64,000 nt of DNA, taken from Membranipora membranacea. Taxonomy: Eukaryota > Bryozoa > Gymnolaemata > Cheilostomatida > Membraniporidae. Both the position numbers and the translations under genes were made by a program. Below are positions 37,101 to 55,700 of this stretch, piece after piece (position 1 is the stretch's first letter; the number at the start of each line of letters is the position of its first letter). The stretch lies in contig OU612068.1 in the NCBI GenBank assembly GCA_914767715.1, positions 15,686,001 through 15,750,000 on the forward strand, given 5' to 3'. Under the pieces are notes generated by a model that saw nothing but the letters and a program-made list of their open reading frames with translations, ran no database searches and was not told where the DNA came from.

Positions 37101-38630
37101 ATACAACACATAGTTCAAGAACGGCGGCTTGAGGGTATTGCCTAGCTATGGTCCTTTTCTAGCTCTTGAAAATTGAACATAATACAAATCAAACCATGAA
37201 TGATGTTAGATCTGAAGTCTGACCAATCACACTGGTAATACACCTGTAATTGGGTGAAGGTCAACTTGTTGCACCCATCCTCCAAAATAAAATGATTAGT
37301 ATGCTGATGACAAATGAGGGTGTAGCCAATTCAAAAGCACTGCTATCAGTGATATTGAACCCTGTTAATATTTTCAGGTGTATTTGCAATGGAAATCTAT
37401 TGAATTAAAGTTTGAAAATCTTTTTGCAAAATCATTTTTGGAAGATCAATGCATACGGATTGGCTAATGTAAATTAGACCGGAAATGTGTGCAAAATGCA
37501 ATGATCTTATATATGAGGCCACTAAAAAATTCTGACAACCGTTTTTCAACCCATAGTCACCAATATGGAAGACCAGGAGCATACCATCATTTTGAGTGGT
37601 CTGGTTAAAGAATTGAAAGAACCTGAAGCAGGCCTATTGAGGTGACAAGTCAACATAGTTTGCATGTAAAGCAATGGGGAAATAAATAGAGGTGTTGGAC
37701 CACTGCGGAGTTCACGCCAAAAATTAAAATAAAGCAAAGTCAAATAAAAACCCAACATCGGTATGATCACAGCTCAAGACAATTGAATACCTCAAGCTGC
37801 ACAGTCATCAACATCACAATAACAATGAATTTGAAGCTATTCAACTCACAGTCATCCAATCTTTTCTCTATCATCATTGCTAGAGTGTTGAAAAATTGTA
37901 TGACCCTAGACCCTATATGATTGCCCTAACATGGTACAACTCCTACCAATGGTAAGCAGATGACACGATTTTGACTTAGGCACCTTGAAAGCGATATACT
38001 GCGGTATTGTGCGTATAAACTCAATTGCCTTCAATTTCCTCAACTACCCACTTTCTGGTAACCAACGTGGCAGAATGAAGGGCAAAGGTATGACAGTGAG
38101 CAGGGTAGCGGGACTTGGCGGGAATGAGAGGCGGGGCAGGCAACTGATGATGAACGCCTGTGGACCAGAAGATGACTTGACACAGTATGATGTATCAGGA
38201 ACAATAATTTGACTGAAAATAATGTGATAAGAACCAAGGAGAGTGGGTTACTGATTGGTATTACTTGTGAGTCAATAGATCTGACAACTGCTAGATGGCT
38301 GAGTTCAATAACCATTGTCACTATTGATAGTTAAAAATAGTGAGCCAATGGCATTGAAATTCAAGAGAAATTGAGATGAGCAAATATTCATCTTCGAAGA
38401 CATATTTTTTTCTTCCACCTGAGTCCCAGCTGAGATTAAAAAAATACCCCTCAGTTTAACATACGCTAGTCACCATAATATATAATGTACATATTCTCTT
38501 TATTGGGGACTATGGTTGATGATTGAAATGAGATTATCCCATGTAGAGATCTCATCTGTGAATACTAGTCAAAATAGAAGAAAAACCTCACTAAGCAACA
38601 CATAAACAAACCTGAGTTCTTGTCAGCCAT
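31144..38630 (-). CDS. AGBL4: Cytosolic carboxypeptidase 6 (tubulin deglutamylase), one exon not found
   Basis: Exons in transcript order: 38630-38612, 36883-36758, 36614-36395, 35442-35226, 34939-34810, 34347-34233, 33610-33499, 33143-32941, 32042-31889 and 31273-31144. Through 32941 all phases agree. The start is MADKNSG, and the beta-sandwich N-domain has VWFNFTVENV and NIVNFSKTKSLYRDGM. The zinc motif is VHPGE (H226, E229). GFDLNRHW carries the substrate-binding Asn-Arg, and DIHAHS the third zinc ligand (H324). The tail KLGRNVARTFLDYY matches the family end. Between 32941 and 32042 the family has about 37 residues including the catalytic glutamate (Y-T-L-E). I find no such exon, and joining the flanking exons directly would shift the frame. 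Without it the model gives about 475 aa, with it about 512 (human about 503). The usual NPDG reads CPDG. CCP6 trims glutamate side chains from tubulin and other proteins. Confidence 0.9.
32256..32515 (-). mobile_element. tRNA-derived SINE-like copy inside AGBL4
   Basis: On the minus strand, an A-box-like agctcggtcggttaa (about 32511-32497) is followed by a B-box-like gggttcagctc (32481-32471). The 3' part, ending ctgcagactgagagcaac, resembles the 3' part of the copy at 34378. A run of ten G lies on the plus strand at 32417-32426. The copy sits in the intron where the missing AGBL4 exon is expected. Confidence 0.55.
34378..34492 (+). mobile_element. tRNA-derived SINE-like copy
   Basis: It starts with a tRNA-like head (gattgttagagcgcctagc, then ggtctaaatcctcc as a decayed B box). 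It continues with ctactgactactggtgctcaaacctg and gcacactgagagcaa. The same order of motifs occurs at 36135-36268. It lies in an AGBL4 intron, antisense to the gene. Confidence 0.6.
36135..36268 (+). mobile_element. tRNA-derived SINE-like copy
   Basis: A-box-like tcagttagatagagcacctg and a good B box, gggttcaaata (36196-36206), are followed by tctactgacaactgggctctg and gcacactgggagca. This is the best preserved of the three related copies in AGBL4 and shows the family's tRNA head most clearly. Confidence 0.65.
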
Positions 38631-41600
38631 GTTTGCAATCTACAGAGTGGTAATCTGCAGACAAATTATAGCCAATAGGTTTTCTCTTAGGTTTTCCTAT
38701 GGGTAGTATTGATTGATCACAACCTCTGACCTATGACATCACAGCAAGTACCCTTATATATAAGGCTGAAAGACAACTTGTAAATATTTTGTTGCAGTTT
38801 TTGTTCAATACCAGAGTAGCTTTATTTTGTTTGACCCCAGAACAATTAGGTCATTTATACTAAATCCAGATCAGAATCTGGAAGTGACTTTTTGCAAGGA
38901 GCTTGATATCTAAAATACTCGGAGAAAACGGTAAAGAGGTAAGTTGATTATCTCAAAAGAATAACTGTCAGTTTCAGGATGTGTGTTTCAGATGGGGTAT
39001 ATGACATTGATGGTGGGTCAGGGTATCCGTTGGTGCATTATATTGTCTGAGGTATAATGTGACAGTTGTTACGTAAGCAACATAGATTTTGAGTTAGGGG
39101 GTTAGGATGATAAATCATTAAAGTGAACATTGCAAGGTAGAACCAAGGAGGTCAGGCAGATAAACGAATATTTTACACTGTCATATAATTTGCGAACATC
39201 AGCAGAACATTGGCAATCGCCAAACTCTTTGATAATCGGGCATTTAAGAACATGGTATTTTTATGATTGGAAGTTTGGTAGGAGATGAATTATTGGAGCA
39301 CCTGCTGGTTGATATAACGCTCATTTATACAGTGACAAGTGGACTTGGTGTCAACATAGATTAGACAGGATGTAAGAAAATAGCTAATAGGAAGCATTTT
39401 AATTTACACCTTTTAATTCCTTCAATTGTTTTAATACAAAATCAATACCTTGATTTTCTTTTGTTCCAAATTTGTTGTCACTATTTTGATCACTAACAAG
39501 ATTTACGCAACTGCACTTGATGGAAATACCCTGTGGCCATTGGCTAATCAGCAGCCGTTTTAAGTTCAAATACTTTCAAACACTTTCAATTCACTGCCAG
39601 CATAATATCTCAAGGCCATAATGCCTCAAAACATCCAAAAATTAACGGGTATTCAAAGTTTCATTCACTATCTCTGCTAGTACTCCAGGCCATGTTGCAA
39701 TAAGCGGGATTATAGCATGCATAATATACATTATTGGTAAGCTGCAGGTAATCCAATTTATAATTAATGATATTATACAGTGATACAACAATACCTGATA
39801 TAGGTTGTCTTTGTACAAGGTAAAGCTACAGCAGCCGTCAATTGGAAACAGTTGCATTTATGGACTTCTGCCAAGCTTTCCTAGCATCCTGAAATAAAGA
39901 AGCAATAAAATGCTGACCTATCCATCATTATACAAAGCATCTGACATTATTGGTGACCAATGCCATCAACTCAGCGCAACATTAAATCAGATGGAAATTA
40001 TATGCAGCAGCAATAATGATGATAGTAATCATGGCAATCTAAAGCTGCTCATGAGGATTGCGTATAATTGTGTGGGGGAGATTTAATCCAAAGCTGATCG
40101 CCGATATAATAAACCATTTCAAAGTACACGCCATGATGACTTACTGCACGGATCAATACAACAAGTCAGATGGGTGCAGGTGTGGCAATTAGTTTGCACT
40201 TATGCGCTGTCAATAGTCCTATGTGTCGGATTTTTCACCCTCTTTGTTGGCCTTTTTTTTGCAACAGAAATAAGGATACGATACTTTTTTGTGCATAAAT
40301 TGGCCATAAATTTGACTCAGCGTTGTCTAAAAATAGAGTTGACCCCACCTTGCACAGAGTCAGAGTCACGAAGAAATAATTGGTCATCTTTGCATCGATT
40401 AGCAAAAATTGGTCTATCATGACATGTGGCCTGGTTCTCTGTAACTGCATCTTTGGACAATGACACTTTCCGAAATACTGTCAATACAGTTCTTACCTGT
40501 ATGAGTTTGATTGGCAAAAATGTATGTACACTGTGTAGTTAGTGCAGGTGGCTGGGTGCCAGGGAGTGAAGCAATTTCGAGTTTTATATCTCATTACTGT
40601 AGCTTTTCACTGAAAAATATCTTGGTATAGGATTGCAAGGGATTAATTATAACTTGAAAGAAAAAAGTCATCCCTCATTTGACTCTCGTGAGTAAGATGC
40701 ATGTGTCGGATACAATTACAAGTGATAGATGGGACATCATTACTTCACGTCAATCTGATTGCTAAAATTGTCAATGTTAATTTTGACCTCAACATATATA
40801 AGCTTCCAAAAATGTAAGATAGGTTTGAAGTTATGAACAAATACCAAGTTGCAGTTTCTCAACATATCTGTCCTTCAGGAGAAGTTTGCATACCTATCCA
40901 GCATGAGAGCAGAGGGTTAGCATTCAGGGGGCAGGTGTATAGTAACAGCTTGTAATTGTTTGATTGTAAGCCTGTCCTTTTGGCCTTCCGTATAATATTT
41001 TCCTTGGAGCATATATATCATAAATAAGCCTTTCCATTCTTGAAGATGTGGACAACTTGGGAGTGAGATTTTAGCACAAAAGCAATTCCTATAGATCAGG
41101 ATCCTTGACATCAATAATGTACTCACACAACTACCAACAACACACTGCATGCATATAGATCCTCCCAAGCCGAGATATCAAATTCTTGCTCCAGTTTTAG
41201 GAAAACTGTAGGCTCAGTATGTTGGTGGGTCTCCTTGCTGTATTAACCTTGCTAGTGCTATTTTCTTTGTCTGGCTTATGTGGTAAAGTTGACTCCGCAA
41301 ATTACACCTACTCTTGTGTAAAGGACGATATCTCCGCACGTCCTGGCTCTGGTACTTGCATGGCTGTCAAAATAAAAAAAATTCTTCTCATCCCACAACG
41401 CTTGATGATGACATGATCCATCACCAACTGATCACATTCTTCTCTATCTTATCTACACATGGAAGGGAAATAAGCACTGCTTATTGTTTGTCTGTGCTAC
41501 TCCTAGCAAGGAGTAAAAGGGAACTTAATACATCTTGCTGGAGACCTAGCCTAGGAAAGAAGGTTATTGTTGTTGAAAGTGCAGTTGAAATGATAAGACA

Positions 41601-42774
41601 ACAGAGGTATATTAATGTGATGGCTATAAATTAATAATATAAGAGTAGGATTTCAATAGGAAAAAAACACACAGTTAGCATGAAAGCAGGATCATAAAAA
41701 GAGATATGTATCTATCAGATTTTGACAACACTGTTGGAATTGGTGTTACTGTTTGCAATTTATTGACAAAACTCTTTGCTAAAACACTTTTTTTATTCTT
41801 TAGATAGGAGAATTTATTTACCATGCTATATGTGACCATCCAAAAGTACAAATGACTTAGATACGTTCTTGATCAATATGGGTCAAATATTTACAGCTTG
41901 AGATCTTCATACTGTGGTATCTTCCTTTAAAAGTATATACCAGCCTATCCTCTAAGTAAGTCAAGCACATAAGCTAAAGAAAGAATTACCCATTTTTTGA
42001 CAAAGGGGTAGCAAACTTTCACTACATATAAAATAAGAATTATGTTGGCTCAAATTCCAAAAATTTATAATTGATTTCTAATTTTTCCAACATAAAAACA
42101 TATTCACTAGTTAGAGACTGAAATTTCAATTGAGAGACTATTAAAAAATCTATTCCTAAATAAAAATAAAAACTTCTACTACTGGTGAAAAGTTTTCACA
42201 GTGTTTTTTTGTTATATCAGTCAGCTGACCAATCACAACCTGAAGGGAACCTCTCATCTCAATTTCAGTCCTACTACTTGATCCTACACTGTCTAAAACT
42301 CTTCTTGGATTACTATCAACTTCTGGTCGCTTCTCTATTACACCAAACTGAGTCATCTTCACCTTCAATTGGATACTGTTACATCTTGATGGCTAGGACA
42401 ATCTTGTGACACCACCACCAGCAGCCAGCTTTCAATAATAATTTGATGTGTATATATATATTTCTATATATATATGTGCAAGCACAATTTACGCAACGGC
42501 AGAGAATAGAGTAGTGTGTGTCATTTGATTTGTAATGGTTGTAAAGTATTTGACTGTGAAAGATTCAGAAAATCTATCGATTTCGTTGTGTCGTAAAAAC
42601 AACTTTGCTGAACTTGCTCTAGACATTTCTATATTAGTTCTATACGCAGCTAACTTGGATCCATCTCTCATCTCAATTTACCGTCTTTTAGTTTTACCAA
42701 ACAAAACGTACACCAAATCTTCATATTCTTCATATTTGCTGATCTGACGTGGATAATCCAAGCATCAAATTGCA
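38631..42774. other. Intergenic region between AGBL4 and the ELAV gene
   Basis: The flanking genes diverge, so both promoters should lie here. No firm exon found. A possible signal-peptide exon at 41219 is discussed under findings. A 70-codon open frame at 42535-42747 could be an upstream ORF in the ELAV leader. A TA-rich hairpin-prone stretch lies near 42449-42476. Confidence 0.4.
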
Positions 42775-47832
<5,058 letters not shown>

Positions 47833-50500
47833 AACACTAGCTCTGGTGTTTGCGTCAGTCAGACAATCGTTGCAATAGGGTGAGATTCAACACACTGTTA
47901 CGCTTTCCTCAACCTCATCAAATCTAGAATAATAATTTATTGGAACAATGTATTCGTATATCCTTTACCAATTAGCTTGTTTATTGTTGAATCTCCAACG
48001 AGTAACATTTTGCTCGTCTCTGCATATTTCCCCAGAGTTTTACTATAACCGTCTATAATTATATAAATTTAATATGAAGCTATTTTTGCCAATAATATAT
48101 TCATTCTTCACACAGATTCTGTACAATGTCATACTAAACAGCATGTTCGTTTGAGAATGGTATTGCTCGGTCATAGTATTAACAATTATTGTAATTATTT
48201 GTTATTTATAATATTTTATGCCGCCGTAAGCATTTTGAATCTCTTCAAATTTGCGAGTCTATGAGCTGTGCAATTCTGCCATCGAATTTTAGTCAGTCAA
48301 TTTCAAGTTTATGTTGAGGGTACACCAATATCAGTCCATTACGTAGAAAACTTATGTAAATAGTCGTCAATTATCATCTTTTGTTATTTATTGATTCCAA
48401 GTTTAATTTATAGTTACATGCTTTTGCTTTTATCGTTTTCGTTTTAGCACAGTTTTCATTATGTTTCAATTTCTTAATAGTACATGGAGTTGTAGAAATT
48501 AACTGTATAAATTTTTGTGTTAACCAACCTGTTATGATTATTTCATTGCCTGCGCTACAACGTTTTGTCTTCACAATATTTTCAAAACCGTTTGCTTGCT
48601 TGTGTTGTTAGTGCACCAGAGTATCATAATAATTTTATTACATATTATCATCATTATTATTATTTGAATTCAAGTTTCATTTCAAATATAGCACAAAGAT
48701 TGTTAAACCTCAGTTCCATTTCATTTCCAACGCAACACACCGATATAATTTCACTCAGCGCTTACCTTATTTTCCTCTCCCTCTTTGCATCTGTTTATTT
48801 GTTCAACAAGTACCTCGACTTAGAGTCTTCTCAATCAAAAACCAGTCTGTAACTAAACTGGGCTATAAAACAGGTCTTCCAGTCTGCCTACAAACTTACT
48901 TCTACAAAAAATATCTGATATATATGACCTGATGCTGAGTAGTTTGACAACGTTATTGCTTTGTAAACGGATAATCCCTCAATTTGGAGGAGAGAACATA
49001 AAACCATTGTTATCAAGGACATATGCTTATTTTATGGAATCGGTTGGAAATATCATCTCTTGGGAGTTATTTGCCTTGATCATTTTATTTGTGTTACCAG
49101 GAAATACGTTAATCCATAATTGGAGCTCCTAGTAGTGACATGAGGCAATGTCTTCTTTTTTCTGATCAGTAAATTTCTTGATGGGCCTACAAATGCTGCT
49201 CGATTACATAATCCACAGGAAGAAGGTGCTGCGGCTCGAAAATATCAACCTTATACAAAATAAACATCGTCACTCTGTTGTCAATTACTACTCCTATATC
49301 CTGTCAATTTGTTTGTTGATTCCGACTTCATTCCACAAAGTTTAGTTGTGCTGATTTAATTTACAATTACTAACTTTGTTGAGCAAACTGAGAAATCATT
49401 TTTAGTAAATTTTAATCTCTACATAACAGCTGTTCATTTTCATTATCGTTATTGAGAAGCCATAGGTTGTGAATCCTACTAGCTTGCTGATCATTTCTAC
49501 TATCTAATAATCTTCTTTTGTGGAATTAAATTTTTGCTGACGCTCTTTGTGTTCCAAATTTTGTTGATTTTCTTTGTTCATTTCATACTATTAAATCATT
49601 AGAAAACTAAGTTAAACTCTGTTTCATTCCTTCCCAAGTAAGACCAATTAGAGTTGACCGGTTTGAGAGTCCCAAAATCAAATCTGTTTCGAATGTGGCT
49701 ACAAGCACCGTGGAACATCATTCTGTTTATTTCCCGTGTAGACATCTTTCCAAGAACAAAATACAGACATGATTGCACCTCAGCTTAGAACCATTCACTC
49801 ATCGATGACAAATTGCCATATATATATACGTGGGTGATGATGAATTCAGTTATAAAGACATGAGTTGTTATATTTTTCATCCATTGGGTTGAAATTTGTT
49901 TCAATAAGTACTCACCCCAAGCGCATCTTTCATTTCAGATCTGTGTCACCTGCCCTCTCAAAAAGTTAAGCCTCATAAGCCCCACTTCCTAACTGGTATA
50001 ACTGAAAAAAAGGAATTTGATTTTGACCAGCATTCTAAAGACAGTTTGGTAATACCAAGTTTGCCGTTGATCATTTTCAGTAATGAAGCTCAATTTCAGA
50101 CAGATGGGTCAGACAAAGTCTTAGCAACAGGGAGGTTGGGGATGTGAAAGCAAATAGGCTCAACTGTTTCCTTTAGACACATATCTGTCAAAGTTCAGTT
50201 TCTATCTGTTGCGTGTCCAATCCAGCAGTAACTAAGTTCGATTCAGTTTCTTAGCATAACTTCTGATATCAGATTTGAGGCCTCGGACGGATTTTGCCTT
50301 AATGATTTGCTCATCAATTACTAATCTACTTATGCAATCACTTCCATCAAGTTTCAAGTGGCAGAGACTTATCCTTTCATTTTTATACACTATTATGGTG
50401 CTACATTTTAATTCACTTTTTTTACCATTTTGAATTAAATTAATAAATCATAGAGCATTAGTATTAGAGATTAAATTTTGCGGAATAAATTCAGTGTATC
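47833..50500 (+). other. Probable long AU-rich 3' UTR of the ELAV gene
   Basis: After the stop codon the sequence is rich in T and A, with TTATTTAT-like stretches around 48190-48225 and 48380-48420 and an AATAAA near 49258. Long U-rich 3' UTRs are usual for ELAV mRNAs, whose proteins bind such sites in their own transcripts. The real end is not determined. Short open frames here lack resemblance to known proteins. Confidence 0.45.
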
Positions 50501-52739
50501 TAGGGCTGACAGGCATATGAGGAACCTTTGAGAGGTCACAGTAATACAGTGCATTGTCCTATCTTTAAATCGGTAACCTGCAGAACAGAAATCTAAAATT
50601 TCTGTTCGTACCAGGATTTGAGTAATGCTTACACGAGTGGGCAACTACTGATTTAGAGAAAGTGTTTGGATTCATATCTGCAACAAGCACCATCTACCAT
50701 CATGTGATGCAATACCTTATGTAGATCGGAGAATATATTTATCTGAAATGTTATTGCACCGATTTAGGATCGCGGCGGCTGGCAGGGGTATATACAGGCG
50801 GATACGATACCCTCCTGTATACTGGCTTCATTTGTTTGACAGCTTGTATTTGTCGAATTATAGATAGGAGAAACCTAATATTGCCTATAAAGCGCTAATG
50901 TACACACTTAACTGAGGTGGCACGAGCCGATGTTAATACCCAAGTGCAACTTATCTGTCAATTAAACTAAAATGTGCCTTCTGGACAAGATCAGCACTCT
51001 AAAATTAATTCTAATTAGTGCTCCGACTGGGAAACTAATGGCCAACAGTGTAAACTTTTAGATAATTTGTTGCAAGTGATACAACTTTCAAACGGAATAG
51101 GAAAGCTGCTTGATGAGGGAATTAGGGCAAGCCGAAAAAAAAGTAACTAACAAAGCATAAAGATTAGTCACAACACAATGACAAGCTCTCTGTATTGTAA
51201 TAAGAGCATAATTAGCATAGGTTATAATACCATTTCCATATGGCTGGCGGCTACTTGAGTGATGGGAAGGACCAACTTCCTTTATGAGCTGAGGTCACAT
51301 GATGAAATCTTACTTGTGGTGTCATGCCTCTAGTAGCTCCAATCCCAATGAATGCAATAAGCTCAACTCTAGGGATAGGCTACAATAAATCAACTTCCAT
51401 TTCTGCTACTAAGTTAGCTAGCTACCCACACACTATCGGTCAAAGCGACAAAAGGTATACTGATGGTCAACTGACCTTATAGCCATTACCAGATACAAAC
51501 ATTGTGTTCTAGGGAGGGGTGACGTGTGTAATAAAATAAAGACACAATGCATACCCACCGAAAAAATATAATTATGGACCAGCACAGCAGTCGTCAGTAG
51601 TGTGATTATTTTACATATGATGGGACTAAAAACTTCCAAGCTATGCCATATGAACGTGTCAGCAGTAGAAGAATGAACAAAAATATCATAGCTAGTGCAA
51701 TATACAACAGCGCTAAAGTTTTTGTGGTTAATTGTATTTTGCACCATTAGAGATTCTGATCGACGGTTAGGGAGACTATAGATACATAGTTTGACATCAG
51801 CAGAGGAAAAATAGATGTACATAATTGGAGAAGATTAGCCATTAATTGCCACACCATGTCATTAGGGATCTGAGCTTATCAAATTGAAGGATTAGATTAT
51901 TTTCTATTTCTTCCCATGGCAAATGTTCTCGAGCATTGATTTTCTGATTAATCTAATAAATTTCGTTAGGCCTGTATAATTGTATATTAGGCAAACCCCT
52001 CTAAAATAAGCTGGCAGCAGATGAACATCACACAGGCGGTGACCGAAGCAGAAATGCATTGGGCAGCTGTGTCTATAATAAGTCAATAATAAGCACAACG
52101 CCATCCATCTCATCTAAAACCCCTCGAATTGGGATCATTTCCATCAAGATCAAATATTATGTCGTCGATTTTGTTGAGTTGATACATTACTATCGTGCCG
52201 ATTATAATTATTGAGGCTTTTGACACTGTAGCACTCTTTTGGAGGATTACTAGAGTGCAGGAAATGTATGATAAGCATTGGCTATTCTAAGAGCACTTTC
52301 GCCTTCAAGTGGTATCTAAAATGTGAATAATTGATGCAGTTTTCATATCATACCGCATCAATATTTGAACCAGCTTTTCCTAATATGTGCCATATGATTG
52401 CTGCATGCATAATTTATGAGTTATACTGTAATAACTTGACTCTGTTGTAATTTTCCCTCGGACAGAACCTCAAGTTACCTAAAACCTTAGCATTGTCCAT
52501 TATTCAAGGAAAACTGAGAAAACCATACAAGACTTTAAATTGATATTCTATTGATCTATTTATAAACATCATATTTGCTTATAAATTTTTCACATCAGTA
52601 AATATTTTGTTTGTGTTCCAAGGATAAGAGCAGGATTAAAACTAATGGCAAAGATGTTCAGTTGAATGGAAATTTTGAACTTCTTCCATTTTCATATGGC
52701 TATTATTAGACTATAGTCATAGAAAGTAATACTAGAATC
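50501..52739. other. Convergent intergenic gap
   Basis: I see no coding exon or recognised repeat. The gap separates the ELAV gene from the convergent RS-rich gene and should hold the latter's 3' UTR at its right edge. Confidence 0.45.
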
Positions 52740-55700
52740 TCATTCAGAATCGGATAAAACAACAAGTTCAGGTTGGACTTGGCCGGTAGGGTTCACTACT
52801 TCAATGTCCGGTGACCCTGTGCGTGGGAACCTAACAGGGCTTGTAGATCTAGTAAATATACCACCACCCAGTTTGATGGGCTTTTCTCTAGACCCAGCAC
52901 CAGTTACTCTGCGATTATTACCACTGGGTACCAGTTCATAAGTTTGTATTACTGTCCGACTAGGCTGGGTTATGATGTTATTGGCTGGTTCCCACTCTGC
53001 CCTGAATCGTTTAGGGTCCACATCATTGTCACGGTCCCTGTACTCTCGGGTATCATGCATACTGTACTTATCAGTGTCGGTTTTATCATTGCTAGATAAG
53101 TAGCGTCTGAGATCATAGTTGCGATTTGAGTGTTTTCGATCATGTTTGTGGGATTGTGTGCCCTTGTCAGCTCGCGAGCTTGAGGTAGGTGAATGTGAGG
53201 ACATTCTCCTCCTGTCAGGGTCCCGATGAGATGCTTTATTAGTTTCAGACCGGTCTCTACTTCTACTTCTGGTATGAGCTCTGCCATATGACCTTGACCT
53301 AGAACGCGATATAGACTGCCTATGATGGCTCTTCTTATGTTGGCCGTGAGATGTGGATGGTTTCCTACCTTCTCTTGACGTACTTCTAGTCCTAGAGCGG
53401 GTTTGGCTACAAGACCTTGATCCGGACCGAGTTTTCGTCTGCCGCTTATGGATGTTTGTCCTAATCGGGCTTTTCGATCTTAGAGGAGAATTGGATTTGG
53501 ATTTAGTGTGTCTTTTTGGTGAGCTGCCTTTGCTTTTACTGCTGGTTCTTCCGGCTGGTGATCTGCTAGTACTGTTTGATCTTGATTTCATCCTTACTGG
53601 ACCAGTTGATCGAGTGTCAGACTTTGTGGGTCTTTTAGGTGGACTCCCTTTAGTTTTTCTACTGAGTTTCTTTGCAGGTGATCTGCTGCGACTTCGTCTT
53701 TTAGGTTTTTCAGCAACTTTTGTGGTTGTCTTTTCTTGAGTAGGTGATAATGGTTTTGGCTTTAATTTTTCATCTGATGGCTTCCATGTTGGACCGATAA
53801 CTTTCTTTTCTTTATCCTTCGTGTGTTCTGGCATTGTTTTTTTGTCCTTTACTTTCACTTCTGTTTTATCACAGGCTTGGTCTTCTTTGGTTATTTTGAC
53901 TTTCTTATCGGAGGGCTTTTTCTTAGCACTTGTCTTTTTCTTGTCACCTTTGCTTGTTGTAGAGGATTTGCCAGTCTTCTTCTTAGTTTCAGTTTTCTTT
54001 CCCTTTGATTTCTTCTCAGTCTTACTCTTCTTTCCAGCAGCATTAGATGCACTATTATAGACCTTTGTCTTTCCTACAAAGTCATCTTCATTTCTTTTAT
54101 CATCTGAAGGTATAGTAGGCGACAATGTTACCAATGATGACATTCTGTTCCGATATCTCTGAGCAGTGATTTCAGGTGTGGGCGCTCTTTTACCCCCTGT
54201 GATGTCATCGATTGGATTGGAGCTGCTCACATTGGCATTGACAAGCTCATTATCCTCCCCTGAGCTGATTTCACCAGTTGGTAGATGCATGAGGCTCACC
54301 CCTGGTGCTTCTGAGTCACTATCATCATCAGCTAGAACCAGTTCATCAGCCTGATCAAGTGTGTCACACCAGTTAAGACCTTTCTTTGACTGTTCATCAG
54401 TATCATCACAATCGTGCTTCTCATTCTTACTATTGGTCGGGGCTGTTTCACCATGCTCTGATATTTTAGCCTCATCAGGGAGAGGAATGTCTGGTAGTTT
54501 TGTCCCGACATCGGGTACATCATCATATAAACTCTCATTTGTAGTCACAACAACAACCGGAAACCCTTCATCAGATTTGAGAGCAGAGATATCGTCAGAT
54601 TTGAATTGACTTGGATCTGACTTATTTACTATCTCTGAGTCGGGTAGTGCGGAGGCAAATATATCCTCTGCTGGCCTCTCTTTTTTGTTTGTTTTCGGTT
54701 CCATGACGTCAGCTGAAATCGAATACAGGATCAGTATATGATAAGCCTACATGGTAACAGTTAATAATATGGCCTGGTAAATTTCAAGAGCAGCACGATG
54801 AAATAGAAAAGGACATTCATAGTTTTGAACATGGTCTATGCGATGGTTTGTGAGAGAACAACTCCAAATTAGAATGGCTTTTTCAGCAAGAGTATCATTG
54901 CAAGTATCAAAACAATTAAACTCATAGAACATCACACCATTTATTACCAGTGGCTAGCCATAAACCATTAACAAGTATGACATATAATAAAACAATCAAA
55001 ATTCTGTTTGAAATGGTTCATGATCATAAGACTTAGTAATAATATTTATTTAGACTATGATCATGAATCATTTCAAACAGCTGGTTGTTAGAACTTGTTT
55101 GTACCCTCATTAGGCCCCCTGTCTGGGGATATCATTAATTCAGACACTTTAAGCTTGAAACATATAATAACATTGTGAACACTGCTATTAAACCTGGAAT
55201 AGTCTTCTAAAAGAGACGTGGATGGGCAACTCCGATATCTGCAGCTCCAAGTCCAAGGATTCCATTTGGCTTTCATTACGGTTTTGATAGTCTCACTGCG
55301 TTGAGACCATGAATTAACTTTCAGATTAGATTTCAGTAACATATTTTACAGCTATTCTGCAGAGCAGACTCACTGTGAAGATAGATTACTAGCTCGTCAA
55401 CTCACCAGTATTCCCAGTCACTTCGTTTGAAGTTTTCTTGTCTTTTATTGTATTGGGATCTTCTGTGACTAATTTTTCACATGGCTGAGTGGTGGTGGTG
55501 GTTTTGATGCCGATTTCTGATTGTGTATCTGCTACTGGAGGTGGTTCCTCATCATATACTGCACCAGTACACATCAGTTCTGCAGGTGATAGCTTTGCTC
55601 TGGACGATTCTGATATTTGTGGTGATTCACATGTGACATCCTGAATTCATGGTGTATGGAAAATAAAAAGAAGAAACTTATCATAGAATAAACTTAGCTA

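Noticed and set aside
51433-51822. 129-codon minus-strand frame
   Set aside because: No recognisable domain, composition like surrounding noncoding DNA, and no splice context.
53353-53739. 128-codon plus-strand hydrophobic frame
   Set aside because: It is the complement of the Arg-Ser-rich coding exon; leucine and valine arise from complementing RS codons.
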